DNA of 64,000 nt, from the NCBI GenBank assembly GCA_028023455.1, contig JAQFVV010000970.1, positions 1 to 64,000 on the forward strand, given 5' to 3'. The DNA is from Epiperipatus broadwayi (taxonomy: Eukaryota > Onychophora > Udeonychophora > Euonychophora > Peripatidae). Below the pieces are notes generated by a model. That model did no database searches. It had not been told where the DNA came from and saw nothing but the letters and a program-made list of their open reading frames with translations. Below are positions 1 to 11,115 of this stretch, piece by piece. The translations under genes were made by a program, and so were the position numbers. The stretch's first letter is position 1, and every line of letters starts with the position of its first letter.

Positions 1-829
1 CATCTCATTCATTTGCTTCTTACTATAACCCTATCCTCATTATCTGGATATGATCTATTGTACTAAACCATTTTTAAATCCATGCTTGTTCTCTTGGTTA
101 GTGGGAACCATGTTTTCTGTAGAAGAGCTATATAACTATTTTATGGTAAAAATTTTGTATAAAAAGTGATAAAAAGGCTGATAGGTCTGTAATATCTAAT
201 ATCTTCTTTATCATCTTTTAAAATATTAAATATTAATACTACATTCTTCAATTACCTAGTACATCTTCATCATTTGGACATTTGGTTGTAACTTTTACTA
301 ACCTTTTTTCTATTTTTTCACCTGCTTCTTTTAATATACGTTGTAATTCCATCGTTACCTGGAGCCTTTTCTTTCTTCATAAGATTAATTGCATGTCTCT
401 CTTCTTGATTTAAAATTTTGGGTTAATTCAGGAAGATAGTAATGATATAGATATTTGTTTTTTATTACTATATAATTCTTTAATGAAAGTCTTCATACCC
501 ATTTCATGATGTCATCCCTTTTTGTAATAATTGCATCTTTTTTTCTTTTTACTGATATAAATACTACCAATACAAAATGTTGTTTGACACTTTTGAGACT
601 TTTTATTTTCTTCTACAGCTTTCCTTGGCAGTTCCACAGTTATACTTTCTTATATCATTTTCAATTCTCTCCACACCATTTTTACAAAATTGGGGTATTC
701 GGTTCTTTTTAATGCCATCATTTTTGTATATCTTCATATTCCTTCGTTTTATGCATAAATTCTCTAGCCTCAATGAAATTTTATTGATCAATTACTGCTT
801 TTTCTGCCAGCTATCTTTGTTTTGCAGTT

Positions 830-1225
830 TTAAAGTGTATCAGTTATTTTCTTATTAATTTCATTCAAACCTGAATCATCTTCAAAATCTACTAATACTT
901 GAAACTGATTTGTAAGTTCTAATTTAAATTCATTAGAATGTTTCTGAAGATTAGGAATATCAACTGTAAATGTTATTTTTCTTAATAATTTTTGTCTCTC
1001 TAGTATTGCATTAACATGTATCTTACATCTTACTAATCGATGATCACTTCCTGTATTAAATTTATTAAAAACATTACAATCTTCAAATTTGTATTTTCTG
1101 ATAGTCAAAATATAATCCAATTCTGCTGTTCCTTCTTTTGGATGCTTCCATGTCCATTTCCTTTTAACATTTTTCTCAAAAAAAGAATTCATAATATAAA
1201 GATTTTCTTTTTCTGCAAACTCCAC
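830..1225 (-). pseudogene. RTE endonuclease C-terminal part and linker
   Basis: A 131-codon open stretch with KRKWTWKHPKEGTAELDYIL and FNTGSDHRLVRCKIHVNA, the last strand of the endonuclease fold with the conserved S-D-H. It then runs into the linker that precedes reverse transcriptase (ERQKLLRKITFTVDIPNLQK). It is separated from 1413-1859 by about 190 bp containing stops and shifts, so no full domain survives. Confidence 0.75.
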
Positions 1226-1412
1226 ATGTCATCTCTCATTTTTATTACCATAATCAAAATTACTACAACACTTTCATCTTTCATTTAATTACCAATTCTA
1301 GCATTAAAGTCTCCCATAATAATTTTAAAATGTTGTTTACTTTTATCAAAAGCCTTTTGTACATCCATATAAAAATCTACACTATGAGAACTTGTTGGGG
1401 CATAAACCTGAA

Positions 1413-1859
1413 TTATCTGCATTTGGTATCTGTTATTAATTGTATAACTAATCTTGCCATTCTATCTGATACATCATCAATCTCCACACTATTGTTCTTC
1501 CACTTTTTATTTATAATGAATCCTACCCCACTTGTATTTCCATTATTTGTGCCTTTATAGTAAAGTACATGTCCACTTTTTAAATCATTTATCTCTTCAG
1601 CCGTTCTTCTAACTTCACAAAGCCCATTAATGTCCCATTTAATATAAGACAGTTCTTCATTTAATTCTTGCAATCTTCCTTCACTTGAAAGTGATCTGCA
1701 GTTGTAAATACCTAAATAAAAAGTCGTCATCAAATAGCAGCCTGGGTCCACAATCAGGGGATTCTTAGCACCTTCAGCTTTTGGCCACCAACCTCTTCCT
1801 TGGTTGGTGACTTTACAGTCTCCTGGGAATAAGGGCCCTGAATTATTTTTGTCTGTCAT
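1413..1859 (-). pseudogene. RTE endonuclease N-terminal part
   Basis: A 148-codon open stretch that starts in what looks like element leader and enters the endonuclease fold at YNCRSLSSEGRLQELNEELS, followed by NGLCEVRRTAEEI and a GVGFIINKKWKN strand. In intact RTE proteins this is the metal-binding endonuclease that nicks the target. The reading ends at LVIQL-ITDTKCR in a frame break; the C-terminal part lies at 830-1225 in another frame. A shorter relative of the same region lies at 10935-11115 on the + strand. Confidence 0.8.
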
Positions 1860-2319
1860 AATTGTATATATCTATTGGAAAAATATTTATCATTTACACT
1901 TACATTCATTTTGCCTTATCAGGCAACTAAGAAGAAAGACCATGGTGTTTCCTAATCTTAACTCAGAGGTAAAAAGTCAATAAATTCATCATGCTGGCTA
2001 ATGTATGTTGGTAAGCAGCCCATCCATGTTCATATACTATATGAATAATCACATAATAATAACAGCTGCAACTACAAGAACGTATGGAGTGGACATTAGG
2101 AATTTGCCCTGCTTGGTTCCTTCAAGGCCTCCAAGAGGAATCAAAGGTCTTCTTTCAGTTAATAGCAAACTCTTTTCTACCTATATATGTATGTGCATTT
2201 AAGCATACACATACATATCAAAATATAACACAGACTTAAATGTAATACTGAATTTAATATATTAAAAAATCCTGTTTTAGCTAGTTCACCTATGTTAATT
2301 ATATATAGAATTGTTATTT

Positions 2320-2620
2320 TGCCATATTTAGTTTATGGCAATGAGACTTGAACTTTCTTATTGAAGTAATATAAAAGTATTGAAATAATTTAAGGATACT
2401 TTCTATTATTTTGGAAGAACAATGGCAGGTTCATGAGATTAATCCTTATGTTTTTCAGCTTTCTGGATGTGACAAAATCAAATCTACAATTGCATACTGA
2501 TTTAAGACTAATAAAGTTTTTAAAAAAATTGCTTTACAATGAGCTCGTGCAATGGATTTCTTAGAAGAGATGGACTTTAGTTATATCATTAAAAAATAAT
2601 CTCATAGATGAGCTGCAATA
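2320..2620 (+). mobile_element. LINE reverse-transcriptase C-terminal scrap
   Basis: Two short matches in order suggest the tail of a LINE polymerase: VYGNETWTF near 2330-2360 (usual form LLYGSETW) and MDFLRR near 2553-2570. Stops lie between them. The orientation is opposite to the RTE copy at 1-1860. The family is not resolvable from so little. Confidence 0.4.
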
Positions 2621-5600
2621 ACTATTGCCTTCATTAGAATAGAGAAGCTGAGGAAGAGTTATAATTCAACATAGTATTGAAATCTTTTAGCAATAAGAAA
2701 TTTGCTGCAGAAGCAGTTAAACGACAACTCAAAATGTCAAATTAGTTAATTATAGAATTAATATGTTCTATATAAATGTGTATTGTGTTTCACAAATTGA
2801 GTTTGCATAATCACTGCAAAACTTCTTTAATCATATTTTTTATGGAGTATATTTTTAATTTTTTTTAAATTAAGATGGCCATAATTATTTTTAAATTGTT
2901 GGACATGGTATATTGGCTTTAACTCAATGCTATTAAAAAGAAGGAAAATGTCCTTGATGTAAAAAAAAAAAAAATTCAAATTAAAGTTTACTTGTTTAAA
3001 TATTAAAATTTCATTCATTGAAAAACAAAACTGTAGAATACTGATAGTTCTCTATTTATGAAGTTAAGTATTCTGTGACTTTGTGCTTATTGCCAATCAG
3101 CTCTTTGATAATTATTAGCTGTAATGCGAGAAACATTTTTTTGAACAATTGAAAATAAGCACTGCAACCTATATCAACAAGATATGTCAACACAGTATGA
3201 GATAAACAAGAATTGAGTCTCTGTTGATTTATATATCATATTTTTTACTTTTTTTGCAGTTTACATATGCTAGGAATTGTTTATATAAATCCAGATTTAT
3301 ATAAGTTGTAACTTTTGTAAATAGTTGAATGGTTGTAATCAGCTTTTTGTTTGTCAGTTTTTACCTTTATCTAACTTTTGAATTAACAAATTAAAATCTT
3401 AGTTTTAATAATTTTAGCATTGCATTTAATTGAAATTTAATTAAAAGAAAAATAAGCAAAAATTTGTCATTGTCAAATTGTAACTTTTAAGGAAAATCTT
3501 CAATTTAATATTATGGATTAAAAGATAGAAAGTTAAAGCAAAGTCAAATTTTTATAAAATTTGAAATTACTTAAAGAAAATTTTTAAAAAAGTAATTATG
3601 GATGCAATTGATTATGATAAAAATAAAAAGAACTAAAAGAAAATTAAAAACCTTAGATTAATAATGTGATTCATAATATTTAAAAAAGATGGATTGAAGT
3701 AAATATTGAAATTTAAGAAGAACAAATTTAATTGGAAGTGGGATATAGAAAGATTGAACAAATATAAAACAAGGATTAATAAAAATCAATTATAGAAAGA
3801 AATTGTAATGATGGGAAAAATATATGTGATTTATCTGACAGAAATATTATTCTTATATCAAGTTTCAATAGAAAGAAAAAATGAAATGTGACAAGATCAT
3901 GTGAGTTACATAACAGTGAAGGAAAAGGTTGAAAAAAAAACAAAAAACTTGGCACATTAATAAAATTCTAAAGAAATTAATAAAGATTATACAAAAAAGG
4001 GAGGGTGGAGAATAGTGTTGAGATTATTTGTATCACAAGTGGTAATGGATTTTCTTGCATCAGTTATGATTAATGTTTTAAAAAAGATGCATTATGGTGA
4101 ATTATGAGGATTTAAAAACAATTATTTTAATTTTTTGTAATGCTAAAATACTATTGAAAGTTTTAACAGAAATATTTAAAATAAATATAAATTTTTATCA
4201 GATAATAATTTGACTTTTGAAAGAGTAGAAGGGCAAAGAGAGAATATAAAAAATATAAATAAAGAATTGTACTTTGATGTTGAAAAAAAGCATTTAGTAA
4301 AGTTAAAAAAATGTAATTTTTTCAGATATTTTAAAGAAAAAAATACAGATTGAAAACAAAGAAACTAAATGTAAAGCAGAATATATCTAATACAAAATAA
4401 TCTGTTAGAGGAATTAAGAAGAAATTTTATATAATTTGGGTTTTTTTGTTCTTGTTTAACATTTGTTTAACAGGCTATATTAATTTAATTAACTTTAATT
4501 CTGTTTAAAATCAGTTTTGTCTCTTCTAAAAAAAATTACTCCAAGCTATTTCATATCTATTTTTTGTTTGTAGAATTCTTCAAAATATGATGTTAATTCT
4601 TTTACAGTGATTATATATTTTGATAATATTATTTATCATAAATTTGAATTTCTTCTTAAGATTAAATTTTTTTTTTTTTCATATATTTTTTATCTCACAT
4701 ATCCAAGTTTCTATTATTTACTTATTAGACTCAATCCAAAATCAATGATTTAAATAATTGGTGAGCTATATCTTAATGCTATCTTTTATATTATTTATTT
4801 TTACTGTTATTTATTGCTTTTGTTTGTTTTGTTTTTTGTCAATTTTTTTTGTTAATTACTTAAAAGTTGCCATCTTTTTTTATTATTTTTTTTTTATTTG
4901 TAAAAAAAAATTGCCTTAATGTTTTTTTATTATGTTTATATTCATAATGTTAAGTAAGAAATATATTTTATTTTTCAAATAAAAATAATTTTTTACATGC
5001 CATTTATTGCTTTTTGAGTATAAATCACAATAACTATTTTTTTAAGTGCTATCATTATATATTATGTTTTCAAACAAAATATTTTTTCATTTAATTAACC
5101 CCTTCAGACTGAATGGTCACCATTTTCAATTTTAAGCAATGGATTAAGATACGATTTATACAATATCTTCAGAATTAATACACTAAATGTGAATTGCTGT
5201 ATGTGATTAAAAAAAGCAAATACTACGGATTGTCATAATGCTAAAAAAATATTACCTTTAAAAAATACTAGAAAAATTAATATTTTAACACTTTTACAAA
5301 TGCTTATTTTGTTATAGATTCATAAATTCTAAATTTTGAGAATTATATTTTAATCTGACACTTTTCTAGACAGCTTAATCAGATATTTTTTTTTTAAAAA
5401 AGGTATAAAACATGACTTATCTGAGATAATTCTTAATTGTAAATCATTAGAAATAAGACACACTAAAGAGTTTCATTTTTGCTAGCTGACCTAGATCTTG
5501 TCCTTCTATATAGCTGCCTACTGCACATTGCTTCCTTCTAAAGTAAAAAATAAATATTTCACAGTAAGTATTGCATATCAGATATTATGCAAACAGAACT

Positions 5601-5828
5601 AATTAATTATAATTTATTATAAAAATGAAATTAATTACAAAATAATTGCAAAAAAAAATTAATATATAATATAAAAGACAAAGAGAAAAAGTGAAAGACT
5701 AAGAAGTTTTTTCACAGTGTATGTATATCACATTTCTACATATGGTGATAACTAAACAAGAAATTTTTTTTTTCCCAATTTAGTGCAATATAAAATATTA
5801 ATAAAAGTCAATAAAGTATAATATCAAA
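2620..5828. other. A+T-rich stretch without recognisable genes
   Basis: Dominated by poly-A and poly-T runs and simple A+T sequence. No exon of EXOC5, RNA gene or coding block was recognised. Between about 3600 and 4430 the + strand has lysine-rich broken frames that could be worn LINE sequence, but no diagnostic motif was found. Confidence 0.5.
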
Positions 5829-6288
5829 CTTTATTATATAATAATAACAACTTGTAAATACATCAAAAAAATTATATATATATATAAAAGCCTTTTTCGG
5901 TAATTCTAAATTTTTTTACCCTTGTCAATATGATACCTCGTACTAATACTAACACGTATATTACGTATATAGCGACATCTACCAACATTTCCTATAATTC
6001 ATTATTTTTATCATTTTATTTATTTCCCCTTATATTACTTTCCATTCTTTAACCATTACCCAATCATTCATTAAATCAATTGACTTTTTGTAAATGTTCA
6101 TACATGTATTTATATTATATTTTATATAATTTGTTTCATATATTTTTCTTCAATTTATTTCCTTTATATAATTTAATGGTATGTTTTTAATACAATCTAT
6201 TTTATGTCCAAATTCTAAATAATGAACATATAATGCTGATTTATCATCCCTCCTTTCAATAGCACTATTATGTTCTTTTGCCCTTTGT
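5829..6288 (-). repeat. Left arm of 460-bp inverted repeat
   Basis: Pairs with 7163-7623. It includes the GIY-YIG C-terminal region and the element tail, ending outside in the sequence ctttattatataataa. The arms differ by scattered single bases, which suggests some age. Confidence 0.85.
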
Positions 6289-6374
6289 TCTAATTGTTTT
6301 GAGGTTTGTCCATAGTAAACCATTTTACATATCCCGCAACTAATTTTATATACTGTTCCCTTTATATATTTCAT
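6150..6374 (-). pseudogene. GIY-YIG endonuclease domain of the Penelope-like element
   Basis: Seventy-four codons: GTVYKISCGICKMVYYGQTS is the GIY...YIG pair in variant form (VYK / VYYGQT), with a CxxC-type C-x2-C pair between, and LEQRAKEH is the conserved arginine-bearing helix. The C-terminal histidine region reads HYLEFGHKIDCIKN. The frame stops at IN; the inverted copy at 7163-7623 keeps the frame open further (YIKEINRRKIYETNYIKY and on to a stop near 7424), so that copy preserves the natural C-terminus better. Confidence 0.85.
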
Positions 6375-6428
6375 GTCATCTTTAATCTTATAATTTCCTA
6401 TTAATATATCTAGATTTTTACTATTAGA

Positions 6429-7086
6429 TCATCCTATTTTTATATTTTTATCCATATAATTTTTATTTTTAGTTAATATATCATAAATTTTAGGTATATA
6501 TGCAATTTTAATCCATTTTATATTATTTAATATTTTATTCCCTCTTATATTATTTTTATTATCATATAATATATTCCTAATATTTCTAGGATTATATCCA
6601 TAGCTAGAATATAATTTAATAAATTGTTCTTTTTGTACTTCAGCAGTTTTTTTATCTGTATTATACCTATCATTTTTAATTTTAAAATTCTTAATTACTG
6701 CCATCTTTTGTGTCCACGCTTGTTGTGAATCCCTATAAATTATTTTTCTTATTTTATCTTCTTTAATAAAATGATTTAATATGATCATATTATTATTTAT
6801 CTTTATTTCTATATCTAAATATTTTATTTTATTATCTATTTCTTTTATTGTAAACTTTATATTATTTTTATTATTATTAAATTTATTATATATTTTTTTT
6901 ATAACTCTTTTATTCCCTATTACTAAGATGTCATCTACATGTCGAAAATATTCTTTTATTTTTTTATTTATTATTCTATTCTTGACAATATGTAATTCCA
7001 TTTCATTTATAAATATTGAAGCTATTAATCCACTTATTGCACATCCCATAACCCATCCCTTATTTATATTCCAATATTCATCTTAA
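6429..7086 (-). pseudogene. Penelope-like reverse transcriptase, palm part
   Basis: About 206 codons are open. MGCAISGLIASIFINEME is the motif preceding the catalytic palm, and FRHVDDILVIGN holds the paired aspartates of the RT active site (usual PLE form YVDD). KYLDIEIKINNN and HFIKEDK fit the following PLE segments. The finger region is absent, cut off by the inverted repeat at 7163. Codon use is extremely A+T-biased. Frame breaks between 6375 and 6428 separate it from the endonuclease. Confidence 0.85.
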
Positions 7087-7162
7087 TATTTAAAATATAA
7101 GCTATTATTTATTAAATTTAACCCCTGTTCCATAATGTTAATTATTTCCATATCCTGTATAT

Positions 7163-7623
7163 ACAAAGGGCAAAAGAATATAATAGTGCTATTGAAAGGA
7201 GGGATGATAAATCAGCATTATATGTTCATTATTTAGAATTTGGACATAAAATAGATTGTATTAAAAACATAAGACCATTAAATTATATAAAGGAAATAAA
7301 TAGAAGGAAAATATATGAAACAAATTATATAAAATATAATATAAATACATGTATGAACATTTACAAAAAGTCAATTGATTTAATGAATGATTGGGTAATG
7401 GATAAAGAATGGAAAGTAATATAAGGGGAAATAAATAAAATGTTAAAAATAATGAATTATAGGAAATGTCGGTAGATGTCGCTATATACGTAATATACGT
7501 GTTAGTATTAGTACGAGGTATCATATTGACAAGGGTAAAAAAATTTAGAATTACCGAAAAAGGCTTTTATATATATATAATTTTTTTGATGTATTTACAA
7601 GTTGTTACTATTATATAATAAAG
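7163..7623 (+). repeat. Right arm of 460-bp inverted repeat
   Basis: Inverted copy of 5829-6288. It encodes, on the + strand, the end of the GIY-YIG protein in a longer open frame than the left arm, closing with LMNDWVMDKEWKVI and a stop near 7424. Confidence 0.85.
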
Positions 7624-8639
7624 ATTTATATTATATTTATTGATTATAAGATAAACAACATAAAGGAGTATTATTCCTTAGAATTAATTAATAAAAGTAG
7701 AAAAAAATACTCATAGATTGCAAAAAATAAAATACAATTGCCTATATACATGTACTTGACAAAGATATATGATACAGATCCATACAAAACAAACGTGAGA
7801 TATGGCTTATAGTAAGATATGACAACAAAATAAATTTGATCTTTTTATTGTAATCATTATTTCCAAAATATATATATAATATTTATACTAAAATATTACT
7901 TTCATGTAAAATTACAATTGACTAAGTTATAGATGTTTGGAATTATATATGTATTGGAACACAAATAGACATTCTAAAACACAAAACAAATCTTTATTCT
8001 ATAGCATTATAAATTATTTATATAAAAAAAATATTGTATAGTTATAGGTGATAAAAAATATTATTTCTGAAATATCATATTTACAGTTGCCTAAGGTCTA
8101 AACCTAGGAGGAATTACATATATACATATCGGAACCCAAACAGACATTCCACAACAGAAAATAAACTTTTACTCTACAGTTTTGTAAATTATTTATATAA
8201 AAAAAAAAATATGAAAAATATTATATACTTATAGTTGGTGGAAATGATTATTCTTGAACTTCATATAATTACGATTACTGAACTTGGATTCTAAGCCCTC
8301 TGATTTTACATCATACATATTGGAATAAATAAGTTTTATTTTCAGCAAAAAAACATTGCTGTTAATTCTTTTCCTTGATGTTTAAAAAAAGTTAAAAAAA
8401 AAAAAAATTAAAAATCTCCTTATACTAAAACATTTATCAAAAACGCAATTTTTAAGATACAGAAAAAAGAAAAATACTGTCAGAAAGATGATACAATAAC
8501 AAAAAAAATGGGGTATGCCACATGTCTAGACTCTTACTGTTTATGAGCAATCATGATTTTAAATCAATGATTGGTTAAAATTCTAACATTTGCGGGGCAG
8601 GAACTGAAGTAAATAAGTTCTGTAAAGTTGTGATATAAT
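7624..8639. other. A+T-rich stretch without recognisable genes
   Basis: Three blocks near 7905-7990, 8085-8170 and 8260-8340 resemble one another (each with tatattggaa..aaa.a.tttt-like wording after an acaattg/agttgcc-like start), suggesting a degenerate tandem repeat of about 180 bp. Nothing coding was seen. Confidence 0.4.
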
Positions 8640-9209
8640 AGAAAATATTTTTTTTGAGAGGATTTGAACACAGATTTTCCAACTCTCTTCAGCTATCAAC
8701 TCCATCTTATAAAATGATACACATGAGCACCTATATGCAAAAAAGATAAATGATCTCCAATATAGTTATGTCCTGCTGAACCAAGGTCACCATATCACAC
8801 GCACACATATATAATTAATGTTCAGTTTATATTAAAATAGCAAATCTTCAAACTTTAATGGATAGGCATCAGTCTTCTCCATCCTCCCAACTTTTTAACC
8901 ATCCGTATTATTGAAAATCTCTGATGATGGAATGCTTAAGGCTCTTGTTGATGCCAATATTGTTGTCATACCCATGTTGACTTTAAGCCACTGACTTTTC
9001 ATATATAGAATCTTATTATGTCCATTTAAATATACAGAAGAGAGATGGGCAGAAATCAGGCTGGATCTGTAATATTTGAATACATGTATAATGTATATAA
9101 TGAACTTTAGATGTAAGTAGAGGGGATTTGAACACAGACTTTGAAGCTCCTTTCGGCTATTCACTCCATCTTATATAATCGATAGACATGACCATATGTG
9201 AAAAAGATA

Positions 9210-9270
9210 AATGATCTCCAACATACATATTTCATGCTAAATCAGCACACCAATTGTTCCCCAGATCATC
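9210..9270 (-). ncRNA. Hammerhead ribozyme remnant, family B, core mutated
   Basis: On the minus strand gatgatctgg pairs with agatcatt, and the hairpin tgctgatttagcat is followed by GAAATATGTATGTTGG. The CTGATGA core is degraded (reads like ATTGGTG). It abuts the palindrome centre: the 3' half of another hammerhead of the same family begins on the + strand at about 9280. Confidence 0.6.
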
Positions 9271-9711
9271 ATCTCCAACATAGCACAAAATATGTAAATT
9301 GGAGATTTTTTTTTTTTTTCACAAGTATGTAGACATGGGTATTGGTTGTATAAGATGGATTGCATAGTTGTGAAAACTTGAAATTGCCTTCTAATTACAT
9401 TAAATTTAATGTAGACAATATACTTATATTTGAATATTACCTATTCAGCCTGTATTCTGCCCATTCCTCTTGTGTGGATATAAATGGATATTAAGATCCT
9501 ATATGTGAGGGGTAGGAGGACTTAAAGTGACCATGGATATGACAACAATATTGGCATTAAGAAGGGCTTTGAACATTCTATCATCAGATTTTCAGTAATA
9601 TGTTTGGCTGAAGAATTGGAGGATGGAGAAGTTTGAAGCCTGTGCATTGAAGTTTGATGATTTGCTATCTTAATATAAAATGAGCACTGATTATATATAC
9701 ATGTGGGAAAT

Positions 9712-9772
9712 GATGATCTGGATCAACTGGTAAGGGTTGGTTCAGCACGAAATATGTATATTGGAGCTCATT
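9712..9772 (+). ncRNA. Hammerhead ribozyme remnant, family B, core mutated
   Basis: Stem I arms gatgatct and agctcatt, the ccaa-type/ttgg inner arm, a stem II hairpin (ggttggttcagcac) and the following GAAA are recognisable. The catalytic CTGATGA reads CTGGTAA (9727-9733), with two core positions changed, so cleavage is not expected. Confidence 0.65.
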
Positions 9773-9849
9773 TATCTTTTTCACATGTATGTGGTCATTT
9801 GTATCGTTATATAAGATGGAGTGGTGAGCTGAAGGGAGCTTGAAAGTCT

Positions 9850-9860
9850 GTTCAAATCCC
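9850..9860 (+). promoter_or_regulatory. B-box-like element (gttcaaatccc)
   Basis: It resembles the internal Pol III B box (GTTCRANTCC) and recurs in every family B copy (minus strand near 9124 and 8660; + strand 61602-61612). An A-box-like atagcGGaagag lies only about 26 bp upstream in the 61.6-kb copy, closer than in a tRNA, so Pol III transcription is unproven. Confidence 0.3.
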
Positions 9861-9930
9861 CTCTAATTACATCTAAAGTTCACTATATACATTATACTTG
9901 TATTTAAATATTTTAGAATTTCATTGTTTT

Positions 9931-10589
9931 GAACAACTGTAATGCACTTTCAAATCTGCCATCTTTCAAGCGGATGAAGAAAATAAATGATAGATATGGA
10001 AAAAGTGATACTAACTGGAAATATTTAAAAAATATGGATAAGAATTTATGATTATTTATTGAAATATCAAATAAGATATAAATTCAGGTTGTATAATTCA
10101 AAACATTTATATTTATTATTTTTAAAATGTACATATATGTAATCTTAAAACTTTTAAAAAAATTAACACTCCAACTAAAGCACATTTCATACTGCTTTAA
10201 TTAACTCTCCAATAGTTTCAATTGCTTAGCAATCTTCATTAGCTCTAAAAAATAATTGTATATATCTACAATACATATATATTTACTATTATTTATAACA
10301 TATTTTAAATACATATACAGATAAATTAATTTCCATTAAATTAAAAAAACTATTATTTAATATGCATGTGTAAATATGTAAACTATATATTATAATTACC
10401 TATATGTAAAATAAAAAAGTAGAAAGAAAAAATATAATAAATGACAAAATTAAAAATAAAATTTTTTAATATATAAGTATAAAAAGTAAGTGGAATAAAT
10501 GAAATTATTGATAAAATTAATAATAAAATCAAATTAAACATAAAAATTGTTGATAAAAAAACATGATAAACATCTTGAATAATAAATAT
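9931..10589. other. A+T-rich stretch, nothing recognised
   Basis: Simple A+T sequence; no exon, RNA or transposon motif was found. Confidence 0.45.
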
Positions 10590-10875
10590 TTAAATATGAA
10601 TAGAAACAACAAAGATAATTTAAATGATATTTATGAAATAAAATGTAATTAATGTAAACAAAGAAATATAAATAAATTCATAGGAGAAACAAAAGAATTT
10701 ATTATAACAAGATTTAAATAATATATTAAAAAAATCTATTAATAAACAAAAAAAAAAAAAGTAAAGGAAATTTTATAATATGATTTACTAAAAATGAACA
10801 AAAAATAAAAGCAAGGGAAATACTCTCAAAACTAAATAATAATTTTAGAACAAAATTATTTAAAATTAACTAATG
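10590..10875 (+). mobile_element. Penelope-like GIY-YIG scrap
   Basis: The + strand reads NDIYEIKCN followed by CKQRNINKFIGETKEFIITR and FK, the GIY...YIG arrangement of Penelope-like endonucleases (variant IY...FIG, then T and arginine). Stops appear just before and after. No reverse transcriptase remains. It lies directly upstream of an RTE scrap. Confidence 0.6.
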
Positions 10876-10934
10876 ATATGTATATTAAAGTAAGTATGTT
10901 ACATATAAATATGTACGAAGATTCTAAGATTCTC

Positions 10935-11115
10935 CTGATTGCTGACCCAGACTGCCATTTGATGACAACCTTTTATTTAGGTACCTATAACTGCAGATTG
11001 CTTTCAAGTGAAGGAACATTGCAAGAATTGGAAAAACTGTTTAAAATTAAATGGGACATTATTGGACTTTGTGAAGTTAGAAGAAAAAATGAAGAGGCAA
11101 TTGATTTTATTTAGT
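10935..11115 (+). mobile_element. RTE endonuclease 5' scrap
   Basis: TTFYLGTYNCRLLSSEGTLQ and IGLCEVRRKNEEAI are the same block as in the minus-strand RTE copy at 1413-1859, here on the + strand and only about 60 codons long. The shared upstream words 'gacccagactgc..tttgatgac' show the leader was copied too. It stops at 11113. Confidence 0.8.

Larger units (their letters stand above)
1..1860 (-). mobile_element. RTE-type LINE, 5' half, decayed, runs off left edge
   Basis: Read on the minus strand: a leader near 1740-1860, then an apurinic-type endonuclease region, then a linker and the start of reverse transcriptase. Visible markers are TFYLGIYNCRSLSSEGRLQE and CEVRRTAEEI (endonuclease start), SDHRLVRCKIH near 1020-1040 (endonuclease SDH end motif), KAPGNDGI-like wording near 330-380, and a degenerate REQAGFRKGFSTIDHIQ-like block near 60-120, all typical of RTE-family retrotransposons. 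Frame breaks and stops separate the blocks, so the copy is dead. The order shows the 3' part of the element continues beyond base 1. Confidence 0.85.
5829..7623 (-). mobile_element. Penelope-like element flanked by an inverted copy of its 3' end
   Basis: On the minus strand a partial reverse transcriptase (7086-6429) is followed by a GIY-YIG endonuclease (6374-6150) and a 3' tail to 5829. Bases 7163-7623 are an inverted near-perfect copy of 5829-6288, that is, of the endonuclease C-terminus and tail. Partial and inverted copies at the 5' side are a known habit of Penelope-like elements. The RT is truncated at its N-terminus and stops separate the two domains. Confidence 0.88.
8640..9930. repeat. 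Palindromic pair of ~470-bp repeat dimers carrying hammerhead motifs (family B)
   Basis: The marker 'ggatttgaacacagac' occurs on the minus strand at about 8660 and 9124 (period about 464). The marker 'ctaattacat' occurs on the + strand at 9391 and 9863 (period 472). Thus two head-to-tail units lie on each strand, meeting near 9275. Each unit holds a hammerhead-like block, then a 'gttcaaatccc' block about 80-110 bp on, then about 280 bp of shared sequence including 'gacaacaatattggcat'. Single related copies lie at 36633-36815 and 61370-61640. Period, dimer arrangement and ribozyme suggest a retrozyme-like non-autonomous retroelement; that name is inference. Confidence 0.75.

Noticed and set aside
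506-858. Overlapping short open frames with hydrophobic translations
   Set aside because: They are antisense to the RTE linker and reflect T-rich sequence, not membrane proteins.
9822-9860. tRNA-derived SINE with A and B boxes
   Set aside because: Only the B-box-like gttcaaatccc is convincing; the A-box-like word is about 26 bp away, too close for a tRNA-type promoter, and no cloverleaf could be drawn.
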